Shown here piece by piece: positions 36,769-46,084 of a stretch of DNA of 64,000 bases. Location: positions 1,240,001 through 1,304,000 of the forward strand of contig NZ_JACCCV010000002.1 in the NCBI RefSeq assembly GCF_013410115.1, given 5' to 3'. Origin of the DNA: Tunturiibacter gelidiferens. Its GTDB lineage: Bacteria > Acidobacteriota > Terriglobia > Terriglobales > Acidobacteriaceae. The notes under the pieces are model-generated. The model worked only from the letters and a program-made list of their open reading frames with translations, had not been told where the DNA came from and ran no database searches. The position numbers and the translations under genes are program-made. Within the stretch, counting starts at the first letter, position 1. Each line of letters starts with the position of its first letter.

Positions 36769-37116
36769 CTAGTGGTGGTCATCGTGATGATCGTCGTAGT
36801 GATGATCGCGATGGTCTTCGTGGTCCCAGTGTCCTTCGTGCATCTGCCATCCTTGCTCGTAGTGGTCGTAGTGCGGATGGCTCCAATAGGCTCCGGCATA
36901 GGGTGGACGATCCCATCGGCCGGGAACCCAGACGTAGCGACCGTCGTTGACTCCCCAGTAGCCATCAACCCAGGCATACCCGTCTCCGGGCATGGGTGGG
37001 CGTACTTCGTAACGCAACGGCGGAGGCGTTCTGCCGATGTAGATGCCGATCTGGCCAAACGAGGGCATTGTCAGGGTGACTGTGGTGACTGCAGCAAAAA
37101 GCCATTTCATCTTCAA
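36769..37116 (-). CDS. YXWGXW-repeat exported protein with His-rich tail
   Basis: The 115-residue protein has a signal peptide (1-21) and aromatic YxWVxGYWG-type repeats (YAWVDGYWGVND, YVWVPGRWD), the mark of the YXWGXW family, common in envelope proteins of soil bacteria. The last 30 residues contain about 14 His interspersed with Asp and Glu, which would bind divalent metal ions. No enzymatic motif is present. The gene lies between the palindromic repeat and nhaA (divergent) and has its own promoter region. Confidence 0.75.
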   Translation of the reverse strand: MKMKWLFAAVTTVTLTMPSFGQIGIYIGRTPPPLRYEVRPPMPGDGYAWVDGYWGVNDGRYVWVPGRWDRPPYAGAYWSHPHYDHYEQGWQMHEGHWDHEDHRDHHYDDHHDDHH

Positions 37117-37358
37117 ATTAAGTTCTCCGTTTCAGTTCCAGCTTCGAGAGAACCTTATCTTCATCACGATGTCAATGACCCGAACCGCGTCTTCCCGGAT
37201 ACGGGGCTCGGCTGTAAGCGGGAACAGAGGTGAAGTTGGGTAGTTCGGAGATGCAGAGGGCTCGCCACGTCCTGGCATAGCGTGATATCTCAAGTGATCA
37301 TCGGTCAGGCATGTACGATATTCCTGACGCTCGAAGCCGAAATCTATCAGGAGTCTCC

Positions 37359-38735
37359 ATGGAAGAGTTGCAGCCTACGTTACCGGGCAGGTCTGCTCTC
37401 TCGACGTCGGCCCGAACTCCCATCGATGTACTAAAAAGCCCCTTCACGCGCTTTGCGAAGATGGAGGCGTCGGGCGGAATTCTGCTGCTGGCCGCCACTG
37501 TGCTCGCACTCGTCTGGGCCAACTCCCCGTGGGAGCACAGCTACCACATGATATGGGAGAAGGAAGTCACAGCCGGATTCGGGCACACTGTCCTGACCTG
37601 GAGCCGACATCTCTGGGTCAACGACGGCCTGATGTCCGTCTTCTTTTTTCTTGTGGGCCTTGAGATCAAGCGCGAGCTGCTGATCGGCGAGCTGGCTTCG
37701 TTCCAGCAGGCGACGTTTCCGTTTATCGCCGCACTGGGCGGTTGCCTGTTGCCTGCGGCACTCTACTTCGCAGTCAATCACGGAACCCCGGTGGCCAACG
37801 CCTGGGGCATTCCCATGGCGACCGACATCGCATTCGCCCTCGGCGTCCTTACTCTGTTGGGCGATCGAGTCCCTGTCTCACTCAAGCTCTTCGTCGCGGC
37901 TCTCGCGATTGCTGACGACATCATCGTTGTGCTCGTCATCGCGGTCTTTTACACGGCGAATCTGAACTTCCTGTACCTGGTATTCGGTGCGGTGGGGCTC
38001 TGCATATCTTATGGAGCCAACAAGGCTGGCGTGCGAAACCCCTGGGTGTATGCCATTATCGGCGTCGTCGTGTGGTTTGTGGTGATGCAATCCGGAGTGC
38101 ATGCGACCATCGCCGGCGTCATGCTTGCCTTCACGATCCCCTGTAGCAGTTCGAGTGGCAAGCCACGATTTGTGGCGAAGATGCAACGCCTGGTGGAGCG
38201 CTTTGATGCAGCGGAGCCGGACTCGATCGAAGCGCATGCGGCTCTGCACGCAATGGAAGAGCAGTGTGCCCACATGGAGTCGCCGCTGCACCGTATCGAA
38301 CATGCGCTTCAGCCGTGGGTGAGCTTCGTTATCATGCCGCTGTTTGCGTTCTCGAATGCCGGGGTGCATGTCCTCGGAAAACTTCTCATCGCTGCGAGGA
38401 ATCCGGTCACGCTTGGCGTCGCACTTGGGCTACTCGTCGGCAAACCCTTCGGAATCACCGCATTTGCCTGGGCTGCGGAGAAAATGAGATTAGCCTCGCG
38501 CCCTGCTGGAGTGAACTGGACACAGATCTTCGCCGCGAGCTGGGTTTGCGGTATCGGCTTCACGATGTCTTTGTTCATCGCCGCATTGGTATTTCCCGAA
38601 GGCGAGCCGCTGGACCTTGCAAAGATCGGAACGCTCGCGGCCTCCATCGTCGATGGGATCTTCGGAAGTTTTCTTCTGCTGAGATCGCAGAAAGCCGAAG
38701 ACCCTATCGTCGCAGAAGATCCACTGGTTCGTTGA
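37359..38735 (+). CDS. nhaA: Na+/H+ antiporter NhaA
   Basis: NhaA exchanges two protons for one sodium ion across the inner membrane. The 458-residue protein has eleven or more hydrophobic segments and the conserved motifs SVFFFLVGLEIKREL, PMATDIAFALGVL with Asp156 and LAIADDIIVVLVIA with Asp186/Asp187, the expected ion-binding residues. A charged segment, ERFDAAEPDSIEAHAALHAM, precedes the C-terminal half, as in two-part NhaA proteins. ATG at 37359 is chosen for its AGGAG site six bases upstream. The end overlaps the convergent ThyX-like gene by 32 bp. Confidence 0.95.
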   Translation: MEELQPTLPGRSALSTSARTPIDVLKSPFTRFAKMEASGGILLLAATVLALVWANSPWEHSYHMIWEKEVTAGFGHTVLTWSRHLWVNDGLMSVFFFLVGLEIKRELLIGELASFQQATFPFIAALGGCLLPAALYFAVNHGTPVANAWGIPMATDIAFALGVLTLLGDRVPVSLKLFVAALAIADDIIVVLVIAVFYTANLNFLYLVFGAVGLCISYGANKAGVRNPWVYAIIGVVVWFVVMQSGVHATIAGVMLAFTIPCSSSSGKPRFVAKMQRLVERFDAAEPDSIEAHAALHAMEEQCAHMESPLHRIEHALQPWVSFVIMPLFAFSNAGVHVLGKLLIAARNPVTLGVALGLLVGKPFGITAFAWAAEKMRLASRPAGVNWTQIFAASWVCGIGFTMSLFIAALVFPEGEPLDLAKIGTLAASIVDGIFGSFLLLRSQKAEDPIVAEDPLVR

Positions 38736-40308
38736 CGTCTTCGATGCGGAAGTATTGCGCGAGGGACGGGTGCTTTTTGGCGACTGCGCGGTACATCTCC
38801 CAGGCGACGCGGCGGTAGCTGAAGTGGCCTGCGACGCCGCTGCGAAGTTCGGAGATGTAGAGGGCTTCGGCGAAGTCCATCTTGAAGAGAGAGCGGCAGC
38901 GGGTGGCCAGCGGCAGGCAGTACTGGGCGGATTGGGCGGCTTCGGGGACGCCGCTGTCGCGGAGGCTGCGGTAGGTGGCGTAGGTGGCGGCGAGGGTTTC
39001 GCTGTAGAGGGTTTCGAGGCCGGCTTCGGCGAGGGTAGGTTGGCCGGGGCAGATGGGCTCGTCGTAGCCGTGGAGGTCGGTGTAGGGCTGGAGGAGCTGG
39101 ACGCAGCGGCGGTGGCGGTGCATGTCGCGGAAGCCGCCGATGTCCATGAGGATGTCGAAGCGGAGGCTGTGGCCGGAGGAGAAGCTGCGGAGGAGCTCGT
39201 CGTGGCGGCCGCGATGTTTTGTGCCGAGGGAGATGATCTCGCCGCGCTGGTTGGCGCTGAGAGCGGCGACGCTGTGCCGGAGTTGCCGGTAGGGGTAGTG
39301 GCAGTGCGGGTAGAGGAGCGAGGTGGCGAGTTCGACCTCGAGGGGCTCGTCGCCGTCGAGGAGATCGACGACAGGCGCGGGGGCGATGGGCTGGCTGCCC
39401 ATGAGGAGCTTTGCGGCGTGGGCGAGTTCGCTGCGGGTTTCGCGCTGGTAATCGTTGGGGGTGGCGTATTTGACCAGCGTGGGCGCGGCTTTTACGGGGC
39501 GCAGGAAGGCTTCGTGGGCTCGCCGGGCGCAGTCGGCGTCGACGGAGGCGATCTCTTCGCAGAGAACCTCGCCGGCTGCGTGCTGGACGTTCCACGCGGC
39601 CTCGGAGGCGGCGTTGCGGAGCTTTTCGCCGAGCTGACGGATCTCGGCGAAGTCGCTGGTGAGCAGGCGGGAGACCTGGGTTTCGAGGGTGCGGGCGTTG
39701 ACGATCTGGCCGAGTGAGGTGTTGGTCGCGAGCGGGAGGAGATAGCGGGCGACGTCGAAGGCGCGGGCCTTGAGGGTGCGCTCGTAGGCGTCGGGCTTCA
39801 TGGATTCGGGCTGCGGAATGGCGGCCTTGAGCGCGGTGAGCATGCCGGCGCTGACCTTGTCGTAGGTGGCGAAGAGGCGCTCGACGGCGGCGGTGAAGGT
39901 GGGGGTTTCGGCGGCGAGCGCGGGGGTGAACCAGCCGGAGAGGCGGAAGTTCTGATAGCGGGTGGAGCGCTCCTGGCCGTCCCAGCGTGTCTCGTCGACT
40001 AGCTCGATGGCGGCGAGGAGAGAGAGGCGCTCGATGGCGAAGGGGATGTGGGCGAGGTCGGCGATGGAGCGATGGCCGTAGGCGAAGTAGAAGGTGTTGA
40101 GGAACTGCTCGGCGCGCTGGGAGCTGATCTCGGAGAGAGACTCCTTCATGGTGAGAGCGGAGCGGGAGTACTTGGCCATGGCGTAGGCGAGGACCTCGGG
40201 GTCGGCGCCGTGGATGGCGTAGACGTCGGTCTCGCTGGCTGGCGGGTGTGCGGCGGGGGCGTTGGCGGGGGAGGAGGTCTGGATGTCTGTCTTCTGGTTC
40301 GCTGGCAT
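38704..40308 (-). CDS. Tandem-domain ThyX-like (FAD-dependent thymidylate synthase family) protein
   Basis: The 534-residue protein is about twice the usual ThyX length, with two ThyX-like halves. The first (about 30-220) has FYFAYGHRSIADLAH, then QERSTRYQNF and YLLPLATNTSLGQIV. The second (about 300-520) has RDMHRHRRCVQLLQPYTD and YCLPLATRCRSLFKMD. The first half lacks the RHR motif, while the second keeps RHRR with an altered following stretch (RHRxxS expected). It is unclear whether it makes dTMP. It may be a distinct uncharacterised family. Both ends are close to or overlapping neighbours. Confidence 0.75.
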   Translation of the reverse strand: MPANQKTDIQTSSPANAPAAHPPASETDVYAIHGADPEVLAYAMAKYSRSALTMKESLSEISSQRAEQFLNTFYFAYGHRSIADLAHIPFAIERLSLLAAIELVDETRWDGQERSTRYQNFRLSGWFTPALAAETPTFTAAVERLFATYDKVSAGMLTALKAAIPQPESMKPDAYERTLKARAFDVARYLLPLATNTSLGQIVNARTLETQVSRLLTSDFAEIRQLGEKLRNAASEAAWNVQHAAGEVLCEEIASVDADCARRAHEAFLRPVKAAPTLVKYATPNDYQRETRSELAHAAKLLMGSQPIAPAPVVDLLDGDEPLEVELATSLLYPHCHYPYRQLRHSVAALSANQRGEIISLGTKHRGRHDELLRSFSSGHSLRFDILMDIGGFRDMHRHRRCVQLLQPYTDLHGYDEPICPGQPTLAEAGLETLYSETLAATYATYRSLRDSGVPEAAQSAQYCLPLATRCRSLFKMDFAEALYISELRSGVAGHFSYRRVAWEMYRAVAKKHPSLAQYFRIEDVNEPVDLLRR

Positions 40309-40382
40309 GGTGATGCTCAGGATACTTGATCCGGTGAAGCTGGTTTTCCGAAGGGGGTCTTCGAGACGGCTATGCTGAGATC

Positions 40383-41171
40383 ATGGATGTTTTGAGCGCC
40401 GTCGAGCATCGACCGTATGCGTTGCCTGCTGGACGGTGGCGCATGGGGCAGCGGTGGAACGACCTGCTGTTCGCGCACTGGCCGATTGCGGTGGACGCGA
40501 TGGCGCGGCTACTGCCTGATGAGCTGGAGGTCGATAGTTTTGACGGATGGGCGTGGGCGGGCGTGGTGCCGTTCTGGATGGATCGGGTGCGGACGCGTGC
40601 GTTGGGGCAAAGATGCGTCACAGTGCCGGGCACGGCTTCGTTTTGTGAGTTAAATCTGCGAACGTATGTACGCTCGCGGACTACTGGACTGCGCGGTGTG
40701 TATTTTTTCTCGCTGGATGCGGCGAGTGCGCTGGCGGTTGTCGGGGCGCGGACGCTGTTTCACCTGCCGTATTTTCTGGCCGACATGCAGCGTGAGACCG
40801 CTGAGGATGGAACGATCGAGTACAGAAGCAGACGGCTGTTGACTGGGCGCAACGTTCGTTTTGAAGCGAGCTATCGCGGGCTGGGTGAGGTCGCGGGACC
40901 AAGTGTCTACGGCACGCTGGAACATTTTTTGACGGAGCGTTACTGTCTGTTTACGCCCCACGGCAGGAAGGTGCTGGTGGGGCATATTCATCATCTTCCC
41001 TGGCCGCTGGAGCGGGCCGAGGCGGAGATTCGCGTGAATGAACTGCCCGCGGCGCATGGAATTACGCTGCCGGACCGTGCGCCGGTGTTGCACTTTGCGC
41101 GAGAGCTGCATGTTTATATCTGGTCGCTGCGCGAAGACGGTTCGCAGAATCCGCTGAACGGGTTCGTATAA
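40383..41171 (+). CDS. DUF2071 (YqjF-like) protein
   Basis: This is a 262-residue soluble protein of the DUF2071 family, with WNDLLFAHWPIAVDAMARLLP and the LRTYVRSRTTGLRGVYFFSLDA, ARTLFHLPYFLADM segments conserved in that group. No catalytic residues are defined for the family. It lies 74 bp after the start of the ThyX-like gene on the other strand and 26 bp before fabG. Confidence 0.85.
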   Translation: MDVLSAVEHRPYALPAGRWRMGQRWNDLLFAHWPIAVDAMARLLPDELEVDSFDGWAWAGVVPFWMDRVRTRALGQRCVTVPGTASFCELNLRTYVRSRTTGLRGVYFFSLDAASALAVVGARTLFHLPYFLADMQRETAEDGTIEYRSRRLLTGRNVRFEASYRGLGEVAGPSVYGTLEHFLTERYCLFTPHGRKVLVGHIHHLPWPLERAEAEIRVNELPAAHGITLPDRAPVLHFARELHVYIWSLREDGSQNPLNGFV

Positions 41172-41197
41172 TGGTGGGGTTTGATTCAAGGAGAGTT

Positions 41198-41944
41198 ATG
41201 AGCATTTCGGCAGGTCGTATTGCGTTGGTGACTGGGGCTTCGCAGGGGATTGGACGCGCTTGTGCGATGGAGTTGGCACGGGCGGGAGCGACGGTAGCGT
41301 TGGCTGCAAGAAATCTCGAGAAGCTGGGCGACGTTGCTGCAGAGATTGCGGCTGCCGGTGGAAAGGCGCATGCGTTTGCTCTGGATGTTTCGAGCGAAGA
41401 GTCGATTAAAGAGTGTGCTAAAGCGGTAATCACGCACTTTGGCGCAGTGAATATTCTGGTCAACAATGCCGGAATCACACGGGACATCCTGGCGCTGCGG
41501 ATGAAGCGGAAGGATTGGGACGATGTGCTGACGACGAATCTGACGGGCGCGTTCCTGATGACGCAGGCGGTGATGTCGCAGATGGTGAAGAGCCGCTGGG
41601 GGCGCATCATCAACGTGACCTCGGTGGTGGGGCAGACGGGACAGGCGGGGCAGGCGAACTATGCGGCCTCGAAGGCCGGCCTAATTGGGCTGACCAAGTC
41701 GCTGGCCCGGGAGCTGGCGAGCCGGACGATTACCGTGAATGCGGTGGCGCCGGGATTCATCGAGACGGCGATGACGGAGGTCCTGACCACGGAGCAGAAG
41801 GCGATGAATGCACAGTTCATTCCGCTGGGACGAGTTGGAACCGACGTCGAGGTCGCGCATGCCGTTTCGTTTCTCGCATCGGAGGAGGCCAGCTATATCA
41901 CCGGACACACGCTGGACGTCAACGGCGGGATGCACATGGGGTAA
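41198..41944 (+). CDS. fabG: 3-oxoacyl-[acyl-carrier-protein] reductase
   Basis: A 248-residue short-chain dehydrogenase. It has the NADPH-binding TGASQGIGRACAMELA, NNAGITRD, the catalytic Asn-Ser-Tyr-Lys set (Ser in NVTSVVGQTG, Tyr in NYAASKAGLIG) and a GGMHMG C-terminus, all typical of FabG. ATG at 41198 has an AGGAGA ribosome site four bases upstream; the frame extends nine codons further. Other short-chain dehydrogenase roles cannot be fully excluded, but the C-terminus and lengths fit FabG closely. Confidence 0.92.
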   Translation: MSISAGRIALVTGASQGIGRACAMELARAGATVALAARNLEKLGDVAAEIAAAGGKAHAFALDVSSEESIKECAKAVITHFGAVNILVNNAGITRDILALRMKRKDWDDVLTTNLTGAFLMTQAVMSQMVKSRWGRIINVTSVVGQTGQAGQANYAASKAGLIGLTKSLARELASRTITVNAVAPGFIETAMTEVLTTEQKAMNAQFIPLGRVGTDVEVAHAVSFLASEEASYITGHTLDVNGGMHMG

Positions 41945-42360
41945 CTCTCTTTTGGGTACCACAAAGTAGAGGGTTCGTCGGCTATTTGCTGTAAAGTCTT
42001 TCTAGTAATCGATTTATGGTTCGATTTTCTTTTGAATCTCGAGGTCGATCTTTTGCACCCATCAGAGACCTTTAGGGTTGCCTCCCATAGACAATTATGG
42101 GGAGGAATTGAGAAACCAGGTTCCGAATCCTTGCAGCAGTTGTTGAAGCACGGAAGATCCAATCTGTTTGATTTGGCGTATCTCATTAGCCGCTGTGTGA
42201 CTCATCTGCAAGAAGTTGTTCCTAATTTGTTAGAGGCAAGCCGGCCATAGAACCGGCAAGACGCATCACACGAACCAGACCACGAACAGACCAAGGTCTA
42301 CCGCGCCGCAAAAGACGAATGTCCTCACAGTTTTAGCGATCTTCGGTTAACTACGTAACT
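41945..42360 (+). other. Intergenic region without a convincing gene
   Basis: About 415 bp after fabG. A TTG-started frame at 42032-42250 (72 codons) has a plausible amphipathic composition but no ribosome site and no recognised homology, so it is not called. The last 60 bp lead into the GNAT-like gene. No further repeat or hairpin was recognised. Confidence 0.5.
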
Positions 42361-43515
42361 ATGCTGTCGACCAGCCATGAAGCGAAGGACTTATTGGGCA
42401 ATGATCTGGATGCCGCGCACTTTTTCGTTCTGCGCGGACGGGCTGCGATTCTGCGTATTCAGCCTGTCCTGGTCCGCCTGAGCGCGCTGTGCAAACAGAC
42501 CGGAGCGATGGACTACCTGGAGTACTTCCTTACTGGAACCGACAATCTCAAGAAGATTCCCTACATGGTGCTGGTAGGAAAGCGGCGGGATCTGGACCTT
42601 GCCGCACTGCGGGCAGAAGACCTGAAGGGCGCGGTACTGGTTTATGAGTACAAGGTGCTGGGGATGCCGTCGCGCGTCTTCACCACGAGCGACTTCAACG
42701 GCAGCAGAGCTGTGATTGCACTGCCTGCCGAGCGGACAAAGATCTCAGCCAGCGTGGGCCGCTACCTGATGACGAACGGCGCCCAGGTTGTCATGCTCAG
42801 TTATGCTGGCGAAGGCGATGAGACATGGTCGGAGTGCTTCGACGGTTCGATTCCAGGAGACGAAAAGCGCCTGTGGACCACCCAGACACGCGAGGTAGGA
42901 GCCACCATCGTGCTGGAGAAGACGGTCGATGCGACCCTGGCCGCCATGGGCAAACACACACGCCGAAACCTGAGGTACTACCGCCGCAAGGCCGAAGCAG
43001 AGCTCGGCTGCACCTTTGAAGGCGACGTGAAGAGCATGCTGGGCAAAGCTCAGCTGATTGAATTGAACCGGGCCTCGACGCATCCCGTCTCCGAGGCCGT
43101 CCTCGAGAGGCGATACAGCACGATGAAGGCGCTGGACGGATTATTCTGCGTTGGCGTGAAGACGCCCGACGGCCAGTGGATCAGCTTGCTGGGTGGCCGG
43201 AGACATCATGGCATTTCGGAGATCGACTGGCAGATGAATCGCGGAGGCCTGGAGCGATACTCGGTTGGGACGGTGATCCGGGCGTACCTGATCGAACACG
43301 AGATAGAGATCGGAACGGACAGGCTGTTCTTCGAAGGAGGGACGCCGCACTCGATGCGGCATGCATTCATCTCCGAGAAGGCGGTTGATATTGTGGTGGC
43401 GAAGCGGTCGCTGTTTGTCTCGCTGCTGCGCCGGGTGGCCCACTGGTCGCCGCCAAGAAATAACTTTCTGCTGCAGACGCTGGTTGATCCTGCGTTGCGT
43501 TGGGAGTTGCACTAA
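42361..43515 (+). CDS. GNAT/FemAB-like acyltransferase domain protein
   Basis: The 384-residue protein has a C-terminal acyltransferase-like domain (about 190-350) with KHTRRNLRYYRRKAE, GQWISLLGGRRHHGISEIDWQMN and RAYLIEHEIEIGTDRLFFEGG, a pattern of the GNAT_acetyltransf_6/CelD-like group. The N-terminal region (about 1-180) is less conserved. The substrate is unknown. It may act on polysaccharide or lipid-linked sugars. The methyltransferase gene begins at its 3' end, with a possible overlap. Confidence 0.65.
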   Translation: MLSTSHEAKDLLGNDLDAAHFFVLRGRAAILRIQPVLVRLSALCKQTGAMDYLEYFLTGTDNLKKIPYMVLVGKRRDLDLAALRAEDLKGAVLVYEYKVLGMPSRVFTTSDFNGSRAVIALPAERTKISASVGRYLMTNGAQVVMLSYAGEGDETWSECFDGSIPGDEKRLWTTQTREVGATIVLEKTVDATLAAMGKHTRRNLRYYRRKAEAELGCTFEGDVKSMLGKAQLIELNRASTHPVSEAVLERRYSTMKALDGLFCVGVKTPDGQWISLLGGRRHHGISEIDWQMNRGGLERYSVGTVIRAYLIEHEIEIGTDRLFFEGGTPHSMRHAFISEKAVDIVVAKRSLFVSLLRRVAHWSPPRNNFLLQTLVDPALRWELH

Positions 43516-43529
43516 GTTTCTACTCAGGA

Positions 43530-44369
43530 ATGAAGCCGGCGCGACTTCGTTTCGCAGAGACTCTGACGCAGACACGATATCCAATGACGAGACTCAGCAC
43601 AGCATGGTCGAAGCTGCGATGGTCGCTGGCTCAGCGGGGCCTCGCGGGGACGATGCGGACCGCGCTGGGGCGACTCCAGCCACAGGACGGCACAGCGGGT
43701 GTAGAGAAGCCGATGCTACATCCGTTCGACCAACGCCACGGCGTCGATACGAGCGGGCTGATCGGTGGCGGAGACCTGCGCTCGGGCCATAAAAACGATG
43801 TGTTCAATACCGCGTACTACGGCATGGCTCCTTCGCGGTTTCGGCGGGTGGTCGAAGATTGGATCTCCGACTCCGGACACGCCGCGATCTCTCAGTACAG
43901 CTTCATCGATCTGGGGTGCGGGAAGGGGCGTGCGGTGATGATGGCGTCGGAGTTTTCGTTTCGGCAAGTGATCGGCGTGGAGCTCAACGCATCGCTGGCG
44001 AAGACTGCCAAGTCGAACGTGGTCGCGTGGACCGACGCTGGGCGAGCGGTGTGCCCGGTGCAGATTCTCTGTCAAGACGCGACGGAGTTTTCGTTTCCAG
44101 AGGGGCCGTGCCTGCTTTATCTCTTCAATCCGTTCGCTGCTCCTGTGGTGAAGCGGCTGATCGAGCGGCTGGAGACTGAATTTGCGGGCAGGCCAGGGAT
44201 GCTGGACGTCATCTACTTCAACCCCGAGGCTGGAGAGTTGCTGGAGGCTCATGCCGGCTTCAAACTTCTGTGGACCGGGACAGTGGAGATGTCGGAGGAG
44301 GATGCGGCCGCGGACCACGTGGCCTCGCCGGAGGATCTATGCAGCGTATACCGGTGGGTGGGAGTGTGA
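43530..44369 (+). CDS. Class I SAM-dependent methyltransferase-like protein
   Basis: The frame has 279 residues from ATG 43530 (ATG 43584 is possible). Motif I is clear in YSFIDLGCGKGRAVMMASEF, followed by VIGVELNASLAKTAKSN (motif II) and the acidic VQILCQDATEFSF, with a PCLLYLFNPF motif IV-like segment. The substrate is not predictable. The N-terminal 100 residues are not part of the fold. The gene overlaps or abuts the GNAT-like gene. Confidence 0.75.
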   Translation: MKPARLRFAETLTQTRYPMTRLSTAWSKLRWSLAQRGLAGTMRTALGRLQPQDGTAGVEKPMLHPFDQRHGVDTSGLIGGGDLRSGHKNDVFNTAYYGMAPSRFRRVVEDWISDSGHAAISQYSFIDLGCGKGRAVMMASEFSFRQVIGVELNASLAKTAKSNVVAWTDAGRAVCPVQILCQDATEFSFPEGPCLLYLFNPFAAPVVKRLIERLETEFAGRPGMLDVIYFNPEAGELLEAHAGFKLLWTGTVEMSEEDAAADHVASPEDLCSVYRWVGV

Positions 44370-44592
44370 TTGACCTCTCCGCAAGCCCCATCCGCCGGGA
44401 GGCCGAGTTACTTTAAGACTAGTAACTGATCCTGTAATGTCTGGGCCGGTTCCAGACTCACCCGGAGTTCAAGTAAGGCTTCAGGGTTTGGCTGGTAACT
44501 GCCTCTCGATGAACCTGGGATGGTACAGGAAACACCTGAGTCCCCAAAGATAGTCATTGACCAACTCGTTGCGCCTGTTTACTTTGTGGCTA

Positions 44593-45006
44593 ATGGCTGA
44601 CATGCAAACTATACCTGTTGATCTGGCGAACGAGTCGATTGAGGCTCTTTCCATCTCGATGAATATCGGTTCTACGATTCGCGGATATCGGCTGCAAAAG
44701 GGAATGTCGCAAGGTGACATCGAGAAGCGGACCGGCCTGTTGCGCTGCTATCTCTCGCGAGTGGAGAACGGGCACACGGTGCCGTCGCTCGAGACACTCC
44801 AGAAGATTGCGCGCGCGCTGGACCTGCAGCTCTCGGAGTTCTTTGCCGAAGAGACGATGGCCAAGGAGATGTCGGGGCTGAACCTGGGCGAAGAGGAGAT
44901 CCGGTTTTTGACGCAGGTGCAACGGTACTCGGCACACCTGTCGGAGAGCGACCGGAGACTGCTGCTGGCCATGGTGAGAAAGTTCGCTCAGACGACTCTC
45001 AGCTAA
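44593..45006 (+). CDS. XRE-family transcriptional regulator
   Basis: The 137-residue protein has a Cro/C1-type helix-turn-helix (about 22-75): GSTIRGYRLQKGMSQGDIEK, RTGLLRCYLSRVENG and PSLETLQKIARALDL. The C-terminal helical part may dimerise. ATG at 44593 is chosen, although TTG 44557, ATG 44602 or ATG 44659 could also start it. It lies 42 bp before a GAF gene on the same strand. Its targets are unknown. Confidence 0.85.
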   Translation: MADMQTIPVDLANESIEALSISMNIGSTIRGYRLQKGMSQGDIEKRTGLLRCYLSRVENGHTVPSLETLQKIARALDLQLSEFFAEETMAKEMSGLNLGEEEIRFLTQVQRYSAHLSESDRRLLLAMVRKFAQTTLS

Positions 45007-45048
45007 GACGAACTTCGTCTCACTCTACTCAGACCGGAGGATCGACTG

Positions 45049-45522
45049 GTGCCGGATAGCGAACTTCTGCACAAGCTCAGGGACATCACTGCTGAAAACT
45101 CAGATCGCGCAACGCGGGCGAAACGAATTGCGGATGCAATTCGGAAGGAAGGATCCTGGCGTTGGGTGGGGATCTATGATGTGGACTTCCAACGCGGACT
45201 GGTTGTAAATATCGCCTGGAGCGGGTACTCTGCGCCGTCGCACCCTGCGTTTCCTATTACGCAGGGACTCACCGCCAGAGCGATCGCTGGAATAAGAACG
45301 ATCAACGCTGGAAATGTAGCGGATGATTCGGGCTACATGACCACGTTCGACAGCACGCGAGCGGAGATCATCGTCCCGGTTCTTGCCCACGGCCACGGCG
45401 ATCGCGTCATCGGCACGCTGGATGTGGAGAGCGAACACCTGAATGCATTCGATGCAGACGCGCAGGCGCTGCTGGAAGAGTGTGCCCGCGTGCTCGAAGA
45501 GTTTTGGGCTGAGGCCAGATGA
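45049..45522 (+). CDS. GAF-domain protein (fRMsr-like fold without cysteines)
   Basis: A 157-residue (GTG start) single GAF domain. The segments WVGIYDVDFQRGLVVN, YMTTFDSTRAEIIVPVL and GTLDVESEHLNAFDADAQALL follow free-methionine-R-sulfoxide reductase. However, the family's three catalytic Cys positions are replaced, so no Cys occurs in the protein apart from one near the C-terminal helix. It should sense or bind a small ligand rather than reduce it. It follows an XRE regulator. Confidence 0.75.
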   Translation: MPDSELLHKLRDITAENSDRATRAKRIADAIRKEGSWRWVGIYDVDFQRGLVVNIAWSGYSAPSHPAFPITQGLTARAIAGIRTINAGNVADDSGYMTTFDSTRAEIIVPVLAHGHGDRVIGTLDVESEHLNAFDADAQALLEECARVLEEFWAEAR

Positions 45523-46084
45523 TGGGGCTACGGTAGCGCCTCTTGCCCTGTATTCCTGATTGGCGAGCGCCAGCCGCCTTGTTCGCTTCCAGTCTGCGTA
45601 TGCATTCAGCAAAAATCGCAATTCTTGCGAACTCAATCCTTTCGTTGAACGTATGCACTGTATCCCGAGAATGAGAGGATGCAGACGTCACGTTCTATGC
45701 TCTCCAAAGGTAGCGCTGAGAACTCGTTGATCCACACTTCAGTAACTTCGGTGTCCGGACTCATCCTGAGAGGCATCGGACGATGGCAGCGAAGCTCAGA
45801 TCGAGCGCTGTGTCGTTTTAGATTGACTTCAGAAATTTTGTGTGTAGGTTAGTCGTACCTCCCATTTTAGGTTTGTAAATCATCGCGTTACGCGGGCTTT
45901 GGTCTCAATTAGTTCACGGAGAACCACAAACTTCTCGTTATCCGCGAGGAGCAGGACGGCCTATTTCGAAGGGGTTCAGTTCTTCGTTGAATTTCGTTGC
46001 CTGAGTAGTGCACTGCTCTATAAGCTGCAATCTTCTTTACACGCAAGAATCGCCTTTAGCCGATGTGATCGAAAGGGGTTGGTG
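45523..46084 (+). other. Long region upstream of the TonB-dependent receptor
   Basis: About 560 bp with no convincing gene. The receptor's reading frame stays open upstream to 45899, but its N-terminus before 46085 is not signal-like. The last part (46060-46084) carries an AAGGGG site. An AT-rich stretch near 45815-45880 may hold the promoter. No riboswitch pattern was recognised. Confidence 0.5.

Noticed and set aside
37117..37358. Search for a riboswitch or sodium/pH-responsive leader before nhaA
   Set aside because: No conserved structure recognised; only a normal AGGAG site was found.
42032..42250. TTG-started 72-codon frame after fabG
   Set aside because: No ribosome binding site and no recognisable homology; kept as part of the intergenic region.
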